Source of the DNA: Hibiscus mutabilis
Lineage: Eukaryota > Streptophyta > Magnoliopsida > Malvales > Malvaceae
Assembly (NCBI GenBank): GCA_019671005.1
Contig: JAGYYJ010000468.1
Span: 1-64,000, forward strand
Direction: 5' to 3'
DNA length: 64,000 nucleotides
In this document: in pieces, positions 36,007 to 46,423 of the stretch
Position numbering within the stretch: position 1 is the first letter of the stretch
How the letters are laid out: each line of letters starts with the position of its first letter
Notes under the pieces: generated by a model
Told to the model about the DNA's origin: nothing
The model's database searches: none
Seen by the model: the letters and a program-made list of their open reading frames with translations, nothing else
Position numbers and translations under genes: made by a program

Positions 36007-38162
36007 TGTAACACCCCTCACCCGGGTTAGGAGCGAGGAGCGTTGCCGGAATAAGATACGAGGTAAATCATGTTATCCAATACAATTATAACATACAAGA
36101 TTAGGGCCAAGTAATTTTTTTTCCATTTACTTGATGAACAAGACACCATTCGACTAAGCTATACCATAAGATTAACTAATCATTAAACATAGCTATGTCC
36201 ATTACTTAGGTATTCTAATGCATGAATAGTTATAATCAAGTTCACTATAGATCATTACCAATAATGCGCAGCAATTCGACCATTATATACATACTTAAAT
36301 ACATTTACATCTCTCAAAATGCATGATCCAATATTTTAGGGTTAACACATTACTATAACTATCAAGTACATATAATTATAATCCTTAAAGTTCCAAACAT
36401 GTGAACTAGCATGAGTTCTAACGTTAACTCTAACCGCCACCATCTAGGAGTATCGACAACGAGTACCAAAAACATACTTGACTATGCTTGTTTCTTGCTT
36501 CAAATCCAAGTAAGATAACTTGTCGATCAAGTATCTGGTTCGAGTATCCTTAAACCTGTGATTTGGGAAGAAGGAAAAACAAGAGTGGTAAGTACATAAT
36601 GTACTTAGTGAGGTAGTTCCTAAATCTACCAGTTCATCAAGGTTATTAACTTTTATTACTTATTCATTTTAATCAAGATTAACCTAGCTAGGCTTCAATT
36701 AAGCAAAGTCATGACCTAGCTAGTTCCTCATGTACCATTAGAATAGGCAAGCTTAGGTAATCAAGAAGTATTTCAAATTCCACATAGAGCAATCAAGCAA
36801 GTAGGCACTTTCAAATACTAGCTATTTAAGCAAGCAAGATTTGGCATGTATCAAACAAATCAATCATGGAGATCATAATTTCCAATTCGAATAGGGTCTT
36901 ATATCATGTGACTTATTTTTCAAGTAAGGTTTAAATCAAGATAACATATTCATCATTCCTTCATATAATTCTATTTCATATCAAATTCAATAGTAAGTAT
37001 CAAATTGCACATTATTCATTCAAGATTACAAGTCTTTTTTTAAGTTCATATAATCTTGTTTTGCCTTGGTAGATAGTAGGACTAGGTAATCGAGTCACGT
37101 GTTAAGGTACACAAAGTACCGGATCATGTTAAGGTGTCTTTTACACCACATATTAGAGTACACAAGGTACTTGATCATGTTAAGGTGTCTGCTACACCAC
37201 ATATTAAGGTGCACAAAGTATCAATCGTGTTAAGGTGTCATCTACACCACATATTAGGGTACACAAAGCACCTGAACATATTAAACAAGCTCTAGACTCT
37301 ATGGCATGTCGTCCTACCTAAAACCAACTAGCAACCAAGGACTTGTTGAATCTTTTATTATCAAGCAATCACACATCAAGTGATTAAGCAACAAGTATAG
37401 CAAGGTCAAGATCATTTTACAAGCTTTCATGTACTTCCATTATGTACACATTCAAGAAATATCAAGCAACCAACAATTTCAAGAGCATATTCATTCCATT
37501 GAACACAAATTATCAAGCACAACCCATGGCCGTATTCGAATAGGTATAGAACCATAGAGAACAAACAATTGTTTCATTTCCACAATCAAACCATGTTGCA
37601 AGCATATTGAATTGTCAAGTCTTTAATTAGTCAATTCTTCCTTTAATGTAATATTACAAAATATAATTTAAGTTCATTTCATGTTATATATCATCAAGTA
37701 AGTATTTAGACATGCAACTTTGGTTAGAACACTAGTTCCGACCCAAAAAAAGACTACGCTCACAATACTCCAAGCTAGCTAGTTTTGTATTGCTATTCCT
37801 TTTTGTCTATCCCTTGATGACTTATTTCCTTCAGCAGCCTCCTATAATATTTCCTCTACCAAGTCACACACAAAACTTAGAAAGATCATTAGAATCAGTA
37901 CATCAATAATTCAAGTTCATTTGAACTACATTATCCAAACTGTTTCTGCCCTGGCAGTTTGGACACCCTTTAGTAATATGTTCATATCTTTTAATCTACT
38001 CATTGGATTTTCAATTAATTTATACCACCAGACATCTTATTCAATTAAATTTGTAACCATAAAAGGGTCATATTTTAATTCCTTCTATATCAATACAGTT
38101 TTTAATTTAAAGTCAGGTCCTTTTTCCTGTGACTATTCTGCCAGCTTGTAGTTTAATCCAAT
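36007..38162 (-). repeat. 5' LTR of F, outer-left part
   Basis: It begins TGTAACACCCCTCACCCGGG and aligns with the F 3' LTR from 17963 onward. Bases 37871-38162 recur exactly at 46424-46715 on the far side of H. The minisatellite at 37098-37276 matches that of the 3' LTR. Confidence 0.9.
37098..37276. repeat. Minisatellite, about 52-bp unit, in the F 5' LTR
   Basis: Copies of the CATGTTAAGGTGTCT unit run in tandem with small changes. It is the counterpart of the array at 19048-19224. Confidence 0.85.
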
Positions 38163-39841
38163 CAATGGCAAAGACCCAGAGAAGTACCCAGGTGGCCCCA
38201 TTACTCGAGCAAGGGTCAAGGAGTTCCAAGCAGCCATGGAAAATATGTTTACATCAAGCTTGGGACGTGAGAAAGAAGAAATAATAAGGGAGGAACACTT
38301 TACTTTGCTTATGCATGAATTTGCATGAGTATTTAAAGTTTGCATAACATTCATTGCATTCAATAAACATGTTGTTCATTAAAGCATGCGTTGCATTTAA
38401 ACATGTAGTTCATTTAGTTATACACTTCATTTAACTAAGTAGTTCATTGATTAAACTAGTTCATTCAAGATTATTAGTTCATTGAATAAAGTTAGTTCAT
38501 TAATTAAACTAGTTCATTCATCAAACTAGCTCATTTATTAAACTAATTCTTAATTGTTTACATGCATGTTTTCAATTAAAGATTGAATAAAGTTTACCTT
38601 TGTGTCTAGGTGCATGAGGGAAGATGAACGGTTCCAATTCTGGATGCGATACAGACGTGTTTGGATCCAGAAATCAATTGGACGTTATTCCTCCATCTCT
38701 TAGCTTTCCAATGCCTTTTGAATCACCTCAATCCGATATCGGGAGCTTGAGATACGAATGATTTATTGAAGACAGTGCAGGCTGAAATTTTTATTACGGG
38801 AATTTTATGCATGGATGATTTGAATGAATTTGAGCCAAGGAAGAGTTCTTTCATCTTCTACCAAGAGACAAGCAATTGATGGCCATCTTAATTCAGCAAA
38901 TTCAAGGCATTCAAGGTTGATGTTATCACCATTCAAGTGGGGTTTCAAAATTCATTGAGGAGACATGAAATGAAGGCTGGATGAAACTCACCTTTTATGA
39001 CATTCAAGTCATATTAATCAGCTTGGAAGATGAAGAGTTGCACTTAAACTGGACAGCAAGGATGTCTACATTCATCCTTGTCCACATTCATCCCCTTTCT
39101 CTTCATATGATAGCAAAACAAGGCAGCCCAAGAGTCCTTCTTAATTTGGACGAAAATATGACTAAATTCAACCTCAATTTGTCTAAACTAATCAGCTTTG
39201 AAGATGAGAAGAAAGGACAAAGCATTCATGTGTATTCAAGTGCATTAAGATGAGCATTCATCTTTCTTGTAACACCTTTTCATATTCTGCCTACTTCTAC
39301 TATAAATAGGCATCTTTAGGATCATTGTAAGACACACTTTGAATATATAAAACATCTTTGAAAGATTGCTTTCATTCTTGTTCTCTTGTGGAACTTTATC
39401 GGCTTCAAGTTAGTCTTGTAGTCTTCATCCATTTCCCTTTTGTTATAGCGTTGGTTCCTAGCTCATCTATAGCTAGTGGGTCACGTTCCATATCCTACCA
39501 CTTCATTTCCACTTTATTATATTGCTGGTTCCTAACTCTTTATAGTTAGGGGGTCACAATCCATCCTTTGAATTTCTTCATCTTAACGCCAACACCCCAT
39601 CATCTTCACCTACATTTTCATCTTTTATTTTTTTTTCCTTCCATAATCACAACTATCACTCTTCCTACACCCCTTCTACATATCTTTCATCCCATTATTT
39701 CTATTTCTTATTTATCTATTTCTACTTACATTATTGTTTGAGTAATTTGAGAATACATTCAAAGCAACTGCAGAGTTCTTACTAGAATCACGATCGGGCA
39801 TTCACATATATGATTCAAAACTCATAGTCGAGATCATATCA
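38163..39841 (+). repeat. 5' LTR of H, missing its first 11 bases
   Basis: It starts at CAATGGCAAAGACCC, lacking TGATATGAGCG, and ends GAGATCATATCA. Relative to the 3' LTR it has a 33-bp internal loss after GATGAACGGTT (near 38633) and only a handful of one- or two-base differences. A TATA box, CTATAAATAGG, is near 39300-39310. Confidence 0.92.
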
Positions 39842-40303
39842 TTTGGTATCAGAGCCTAGACGATTCAGTAAGCGTATTATTTTTCTCTCTCCCGGGTTAG
39901 TAAAAAAAAATCAAAAAAAAAATCAAAAAAAATCTTAAAGAGGGAGGGAGCAGTCTATTCTTGTTTTTAAAAAAATTACAATACATCATTTCTTATTGCT
40001 GAATTACAAATTCCTTTACCTATTCTTAGTAATTCTTTCTTTTTGAAGCCATTATCCTTTTATTATTCATCATTCCCCTACCAAGCTAGAATTGTTTCAG
40101 CCGAAGTCCACGAGACACTTGTAAGCCTTGAGGAAGTTCCCAAAAGGACTTGAAAATAAAGCACGAGTGGTAAAAGGCATGAGTGTGCATTAAGGGGAAA
40201 AGCCTAACCCGAGTGAAACACGAGTGTGAGTGCATTTTCTTTGGAGTGGAAAGGTGAGATTTTGTGTTAGTAAGGTTTAATTTCTTTTGTTTCTTTATCT
40301 AAC
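39842..40303 (+). other. H leader: primer site and PPT-like repeat
   Basis: TGGTATCAGAGCC at 39844-39856 is the tRNA-Met primer site, two bases after the LTR. At 39934-39949 the leader contains CTTAAAGAGGGAGGGA, identical to the 16 bases ending at 44700 in the polypurine tract. The rest is A-rich untranslated sequence up to the Gag start. Confidence 0.9.
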
Positions 40304-41437
40304 ATGTCACAAAGATCTGGTCATAGTGGTGAAGGAGTTCCCAATTTGCAAAATCAGGCTATGATTCAAGCAATGGCCAAAATGATCCAAGAGCAATTGG
40401 AGCCCCTAATTGAACGAATAGACCAGCTTGAAATTTCACAAGCTAATCAGGGTAATGAGGAGTATCCTGAAGAAGTTGAAGTAGATGATGTGCAAGATCA
40501 AGTATCCCAACATAGCATGGTACAACAAGGCCAGAGAGCTCGACCACGAGTAGACGATAATCTCAGCAACATCAAGATTACCATTCCTCCTTTTCAAGGA
40601 AGAACGGATCCTGAAACCTATCTTGCATGGGAAAAGAAGGTTGAGCACATTTTTGAGTGCCATAACTATTCAGAGCTTAAAAAGGTAAAACTCGCTGCCA
40701 TTGAGTTTACGGATTATGCACTAATATGGTGGGATCAATTGACATCAAGTAGGAGACGCAATGGAGAACATCCTATCACTACATGGGATGAAATGAAAGC
40801 GGTGATGCGAAGGCGATTCATTCCAACCCACTACCATCGAGAGTTATTCAACCGTCTTCAAAATCTTTCACAAGGTAACCGAAGTGTTGAAGATTACTAC
40901 AAAGAGATGGAGGTGTCCATGATTCGAGCCAACATCGACGAGGATCGAGAAGCCACAATGGCAAGATTCCTAGCGGGACTAAATCCGGACATTGCGAACG
41001 TGGTCGAGTTGCAACATTATGTGGAGATGGAAGACATGGTGCATATGGCCATGAAAGTGGAAAAACAGCTCAAAAGAAAGGGTGCCACACGATCTTATGG
41101 GAGTTCAACATCAAAATGGGGGCAAAGTTCATACAAGAAGACTCCTCCAATACCGTCCCACGAAAAAGGAGGACCACCGAAGGAAGTAAGCCCATTGCGA
41201 AACCAGCAAGGGTAAGACTACCGCTACTCCAAATCGTTCCGTGACATACAATGTTTTAAGTGTTTGGGGCGTGGACACATTGCAAGCCAATGTCCGAACC
41301 GCAACACCATGCTTCTTCGAGATGATGGAGAAGTTGAATCGGAACAAGAAGAGGATGAGAATGAAGATGTTGCCATCGAAGAAGAAGAATTAGAGTATGG
41401 CGTGGAAGGAGAGGTTCTTGTTGTCAAAGAAGCCTAA
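40304..41437 (+). pseudogene. H Gag (capsid and zinc knuckle, one stop)
   Basis: Gag builds the particle and binds RNA. The first Met codon after the leader opens a 303-residue frame. Residues 20-60 are a Gln/Glu-rich helix likely to form a coiled coil. Residues 95-250 are the Gag core with IPPFQGRTDPETYLAWEKKV, FTDYALIWWDQL and GLNPDIANVVELQHYVEMED. A TAA at 41213-41215 ends this frame. The same frame continues with a zinc knuckle, CFKCLGRGHIASQC (Cys-Cys-His-Cys spacing intact), and an acidic tail up to 41437. So a single stop separates capsid from zinc knuckle. Whether the stop is read through or is a simple mutation cannot be told here. Confidence 0.85.
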
Positions 41438-42060
41438 ACATACAATCCGTTGGAGGAAATGAACAACGAGAAAATATATTCCATACTCGTTGCCATGTTG
41501 GAGGAAAGGTATGCTTTGTTATTATTGATGGTGGTAGTTGCACTAATGTTGCTAGTACCTTAATGGTAGATACACTTGGCTTGGCAACAACAAAGCATCC
41601 ACAACCTTATAAGCTACAATGGCTCAACGATGGAGGAGAACTCAAGGTGACCAAACAAGTTCGAATTGTTTTCTCTATTGGGAAGTACAAAGACGAGGTA
41701 TTATGCGATGTCGTTCCAATGCATAAGCCATTTATTACTTGGAAGGCCTTGGCAATTTGATAGGCGAGTGATCCATGACAGGTATACCAACCGGTATACG
41801 TTCACCCATGAAACAAAGAAGATCACTTTAGCCCCACTTTCTCCAAAACAAATACATGAAGACCAAATTTTATTGAGAGGAAAAATTGAAAAAGCCAAAG
41901 AGAGAGAGACCAAAATGGAGGTAAAAGCAAAGGAGTGTGATCAAAATGAGGGAAGGAAAATCAGCATTCTTTCTAAAAGAGAGAGTTGAAAAAGAGTTTA
42001 ATGACAGCAAAGGAAGCACTTGTGCTCATGTACAAGGAAAATTTCTTGAATACTAACTAC
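41438..42060 (+). pseudogene. H aspartic protease region
   Basis: The protease cuts the polyprotein. The motif IDGGSCTN near 41523-41550 takes the place of the active Asp-Thr/Ser-Gly. It is a variant common in this plant lineage, with Gly in the second position. The frame then runs through VDTLGLATTKHPQPYKLQW. A shift near 41740 moves the downstream HDRYTNRYTF part to another frame. A Lys/Glu-rich linker follows (41870-41985). Confidence 0.75.
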
Positions 42061-43012
42061 CTTGATCAAAATTTGCCTGCTTTTGTTGTGTCTTTATTGC
42101 AGGAGTTTGATGACCTATTTCAGAGGAAATACCAAGTGGCTGCCACCTATTCGTGGCATAGAACATCAAATAGACTTTGTTCCCGGAGCCGTCATTCCAA
42201 ACCGACCAGCGTGCGAAGCAACCCCGAAGAAACTAAGGAGTTGCAAAGGCAAGTATCTGAGTTGATGTCAAAAGGCTACGTAAGGGAAAGCCTTAGCCCA
42301 TGTGCCGTGCGGTTCTACTTGTGCCAAAGAAGGATGGAACTTGGCGCATGTGTGTGGACTGCCGAGCGGTAAACAAAATTACGGTAAAGTATCGTCACCC
42401 TATTCCTCGCTTAGATGACATGTTAGATGAGCTTAGTGGTTCTAACCTCTTTTCCAAGATTGATCTTAAAAGTGGTTACCACCAAATACGAATGCGGGAA
42501 GGTGATGAGTGGAAAACAGCATTCAAAACTAAGCAAGGCCTTTATGAGTGGTTGGTTATGCCTTTTGGCTTAACTAATGCTCCAAGCACGTTTATGAGGT
42601 TAATGAATCATGTTCTTAGGCCATTCTTGGGTAAGTTTTGTGTGGTTTACTTTGATGACATTCTAATCTATAGTAAAACCATGGAAGAACATGTTCAACA
42701 TTTAAGGTCAGTTTTGCTAGTTTTGAGGAAGGAAAAACTGTTTGCTAACTTACAAAAATGTACATTTTGTACTGACAGGGTTGTTTTCCTAGGTTTCGTT
42801 GTGAGTTCTGAAGGCTTGGAGGTGGACAAAGAGAAGGTTAAAGCCATTGAAGAGTGGCCACGACCAGCAAGCATTTCTCAAGTTAGGAGCTTCCATGGAC
42901 TTGCAAGTTTTTATCGAAGATTCGTCCCCAACTTCAGCACCATAGCCGCCCCACTAACAAGTGTTATTAAGAAGAATTCTAAATTCTTTTGGGGAAGATC
43001 AAGAGAAGTCCT
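42061..43012 (+). pseudogene. H reverse transcriptase
   Basis: Reverse transcriptase makes the cDNA. The N-terminal part near 42140-42230 reads PPIRGIEHQIDFVPGA. The main frame at 42300-43016 has VPKKDGTWRMCVDCRAVNK, SKIDLKSGYHQIRM, the MPFGLTNAPSTF block and the catalytic YFDDILIYS, and ends with SFHGLASFYRRFV. All catalytic residues of the palm are present. A shift near 42310 and another near 42990 interrupt the frame, but the core domain is intact. Confidence 0.9.
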
Positions 43013-43425
43013 TTAATAGCATTAAAGATTGTTTAATACATGCCCCTTTACTTGCTCTACCTGATTTTAATCTAACTTTTGAAATTGAATGTGATGCATC
43101 AGGTGTAGGAATTGGAGCAGTTTTGTCTCAAGGTGGACGTCCTATAGCCTATTTCAGTGAAAAATTAAGTGGAGCTACGCTTAATTACCCTACCTATGAC
43201 AAGGAGATGTATGCTCTTGTGAGGGCAATGGAAACATGGCAACATTACCTTTGGCCTAAGGAGTTCATCATTCACACTGATCATGAGGCATTGAAACATA
43301 TCCGGGGCAGCATAAACTCAACAAAAGGCATGCCAAATGGGTGGAGTTTCTTGAAACTTTCCCATATGTTATCAAGTACAAGAAAGGTAAGGAGAATATA
43401 GTTGCCGATGCATTGTCACGGAGGT
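43013..43425 (+). pseudogene. H RNase H
   Basis: RNase H degrades the RNA strand. It reads LTFEIECDASGVGIGAVLSQ, then YDKEMYALVRAMETWQHYLW and FIIHTDHEALKHI, giving the Asp, Glu and Asp active-site residues. A shift near 43330 moves the last part (VIKYKKGKENIVADALSRR) into the next frame, where the final Asp lies. Confidence 0.88.
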
Positions 43426-44701
43426 ATATTCTTTTAAACACTTTGGAATCTAAGTTATTGGGTTTTGTTTTTATTAAAGACTTATATGTCTCTGACTCTG
43501 ATTTTGGAGAGATTTACAAAGCTTGTGAGAAAAGGTCAATTGAAAAATACTATAAGCATGATGGTTTCCTATTTAAGGAAGGAAGACTATGCATCCCTCA
43601 AGGTTCCATGCGTGAATTGCTAACTAAGGAAGCTCATGGAGGAGGATTAATGGGACATTTTGGGATAGCAAAGACTTTGGCTATACTTCAAGAGCACCTA
43701 TATTGGCCTAAAATGAAACGAGATGTGGAGAGGTTGTGTGAGCGATGCATCACTTGCAGGAAGGCCAAATCTAAAGTCATGCCACATGGACTTTACACAC
43801 CACTACCCATACCGGAAGCACCATGGATGGATATTTCAATGGATTTTGTGCTAGGGCTTCCACGTACCAAGAATAACAAATATTCCATCTTTGTAGTTGT
43901 GGATAGATTCTCCAAAATGGCTCATTTTCATTCCCTGTAACAAAACTAATGATGCCTCACATATTGCTACTTTGTTTTTCAGGGAAATCTTAAGGTTACA
44001 TGGCATACCAAGAACTATTGTGTCTGATCGGGATGTGAAGTTCTTAAGTCACTTTTGGAGAGCCCTATGGAGTAAGATTGGTACTAAGTTACTATTCTCC
44101 ACCACTTGCCACCCTCAAACGGATGGCCAAACTGAAGTGGTGAACCGAGTACTTTCTATGTTACTTGATCCATCATTAGGAAGAATTTGAAAACATGGGA
44201 GGAGAGTTTACCACATGTGGAGTTTGCATACAACCGTTCGATCCATAGTACTACAGGGCGACGCCTTTTGAAGTGGTGTATGGATTCAATCCATTAACAC
44301 CGATAGACTTGTTACCATTACCCGCTGATCAAATTGTGAATAAAGATGGACTTAATAAAGCTGAATTTGTTAAGAAGCTTCATCAACAAAGTGCGGGAGA
44401 ACATTGAAAAACGAACCAAGCAATATGAAGCAGCAAGCAAATAAGGGTTAAAAGCGAATTTCCTTTGAGCCAGGGGATTGGGTGTGGCTGCACATGAGGA
44501 AAGAAAGGTTCGGCTCAACGAAAGTCCAAATTAATGCCTCGGGAGATGGACCATTCCAAATAGTCAAGAAGATCAATGACAATGCCTATCAATTAGATCT
44601 TCCAGGTGAGTTTAATGTTAGTGCAACCTTCAATGTTGCTGACCTATCTCCTTATCATGTAGATGACGATTTGGGACAAATCGCCTTAAAGAGGGAGGGA
44701 C
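43426..44701 (+). pseudogene. H integrase
   Basis: Integrase inserts the cDNA. The zinc region has His residues in EAHGGGLMGHFG and Cys residues in CERCITCRKAK. The core begins MDISMDFVLGLP with the first Asp, has IVSDRDVKFLSHFW with the second, and CHPQTDGQTEVVNR with the Glu. The C-terminal part keeps DGPFQIVKKINDNAYQLDLP and ATFNVADLSPY. Shifts lie near 43935, 44175-44400 and 44670. The frame then passes through the polypurine tract (44688-44701) into the 3' LTR. I see no chromodomain. Confidence 0.88.
44688..44701 (+). other. Polypurine tract of H
   Basis: AAAGAGGGAGGGAC lies directly before the 3' LTR start TGATATGAG. Sixteen bases of this area also occur in the leader at 39934-39949. 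Confidence 0.85.
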
Positions 44702-46423
44702 TGATATGAGCGTCAATGGCAAAGACCCAGAGAAGTACCCAGGTGGCCCCATTACTCGAGCAAGGGTCAAGGAGTTCCAAGCAGCCATGGAAAATATGTT
44801 TACATCAAGCTTGGGACGTGAGAAAGAAGAAATAATAAGGGAGGAACACTTTACTTTGCTTATGCATGAATTTGCATGAGTATTTAAAGTTTGCATAACA
44901 TTCATTGCATTCAATAAACATGTTGTTCATTAAAGCATGCGTTGCATTTAAACATGTAGTTCATTTAGTTATACACTTCATTTAACTAAGTAGTTCATTG
45001 ATTAAACTAGTTCATTCAAGATTATTAGTTCATTGAATAAAGTTAGTTCATTAATTAAACTAGTTCATTCATCAAACTAGCTCATTTATTAAACTAATTC
45101 TTAATTGTTTACATGCATGTTTTCAATTAAAGATTGAATAAAGTTTACCTTTGTGTCTAGGTGCATGAGGAAGATGAACGGTTTTACCATATGCAAGAAT
45201 ATCAGCAGAATGTCTTCCAATTCTGGATGCGATACAGACGTGTTTGGATCCAGAAATCAATTGGACGTTATTCCTCCATCTCTTAGCTTTCCAATGCCTT
45301 TTGAATCACCTCAATCCGATATCGGGAGCTTGAGATACGAATGATTTATTGAAGACAGTGCAGGCTGAAATTTTTATTACGGGAATTTTATGCATGGATG
45401 ATTTGAATGAATTTGAGCCAAGGAAGAGTTCTTTCATCTTCTACCAAGAGACAAGCAATTGATGGCCATCTTAATTCAGCAAATTCAAGGCATTCAAGGT
45501 TGATGTTATCACCATTCAAGTGGGGGTTTCAAAATTCATTGAGGAGACATGAAATGAAGGCTGGATGAAACTCACCTTTTATGACATTCAAGTCATATTA
45601 ATCAGCTTGGAAGATGAAGAGTTGCACTTAAACTGGACAGCAAGGATGTCTACATTCATCCTTGTCCACATTCATCCCCTTTCTCTTCATATGATAGCAA
45701 AACAAGGCAGCCCAAGAGTCCTTCTTAATTTGGACGAAAATATGACTAAATTCAACCTCAATTTGTCTAAACTAATCAGCTTTGAAGATGAGAAGAAAGG
45801 ACAAAGCATTCATGTGTATTCAAGTGCATTAAGATGAGCATTCATCTTTCTTGTAACACCTTTTCATATTCTGCCTACTTCTACTATAAATAGGCATCTT
45901 TAGGATCATTGTAAGACACACTTTGAATATATAAAACATCTTTGAAAGATTGCTTTCATTCTTGTTCTCTTGTGGAACTTTATCGGCTTCAAGTTAGTCT
46001 TGTAGTCTTCATCCATTTCCCTTTTGTTATAGCGTTGGTTCCTAGCTCATCTATAGCTAGTGGGTCACGTTCCATATCCTACCACTTCATTTCCACTTTA
46101 TTATATTGCTGGTTCCTAACTCTTTATAGTTAGGGGGTCACAATCCATCCTTTGAATTTCTTCATCTTAACGCCAACACCCCATCATCTTCACCTACATT
46201 TTCATCTTTTATTTTTTTTCCTTCCATAATCACAACTATCACTCTTCCTACACCCCTTCTACATATCTTTCATCCCATTATTTCTATTTCTTATTTATCT
46301 ATTTCTACTTACATTATTGTTTGAGTAATTTCAGAATACATTCAAAGCACTGCAGAGTTCTTACTAGAATCACGATCGGGCATTCACATATATGATTCAA
46401 AACTCATAGTCGAGATCATATCA
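44702..46423 (+). repeat. 3' LTR of H (1722 bp)
   Basis: It runs from TGATATGAG to GATCATATCA, so its ends form the inverted repeat TGATATGA/TCATATCA. It is complete and closely matches the 5' copy and the solo LTR at 57186-58910. Confidence 0.95.
44706..44879 (+). CDS. LTR-encoded C-terminal tail of the H polyprotein
   Basis: Starting just inside the 3' LTR, 57 codons stay open and end in TGA at 44877. They read GKDPEKYPGGPITRARVKEF, then a charged helix, and finish LLMHEF followed by Ala. GPITRAR is a common closing motif of Ty3/gypsy polyproteins. The upstream integrase frame enters this one after a one-base shift near 44670. CRM elements are known for polyproteins that end inside the LTR. 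The same frame is preserved in the solo LTR J at 57190-57363 and, without its start, in the 5' LTR. Confidence 0.65.
   Translation: MSVNGKDPEKYPGGPITRARVKEFQAAMENMFTSSLGREKEEIIREEHFTLLMHEFA

Larger units (their letters stand above)
38163..46423 (+). mobile_element. Young CRM-like chromovirus H
   Basis: Two nearly identical LTRs (38163-39841 and 44702-46423) flank a primer site, gag, protease, reverse transcriptase, RNase H, integrase and a polypurine tract, all on the plus strand. The reverse transcriptase and integrase wording, the lack of a recognisable chromodomain, and a polyprotein end that runs into the 3' LTR fit the CRM group; a Reina-type element is the alternative. The first 11 bases of the 5' LTR are missing and the flanks are a 292-bp direct repeat rather than a 5-bp duplication. 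About half a dozen stops or shifts interrupt the polyprotein. Confidence 0.85.

Noticed and set aside
38981..39253. 90-codon open frame in the H LTR, repeated at 45565
   Set aside because: Although identical in both LTRs of H, it is disrupted in solo LTR J by a one-base insertion and resembles no protein. LTR identity alone explains its conservation.
39844..39856. tRNA-Met gene
   Set aside because: Only the primer-site match to the tRNA 3' end is present. No tRNA cloverleaf can be made from the flanks. The same holds for 28274, 33959 and 10665.
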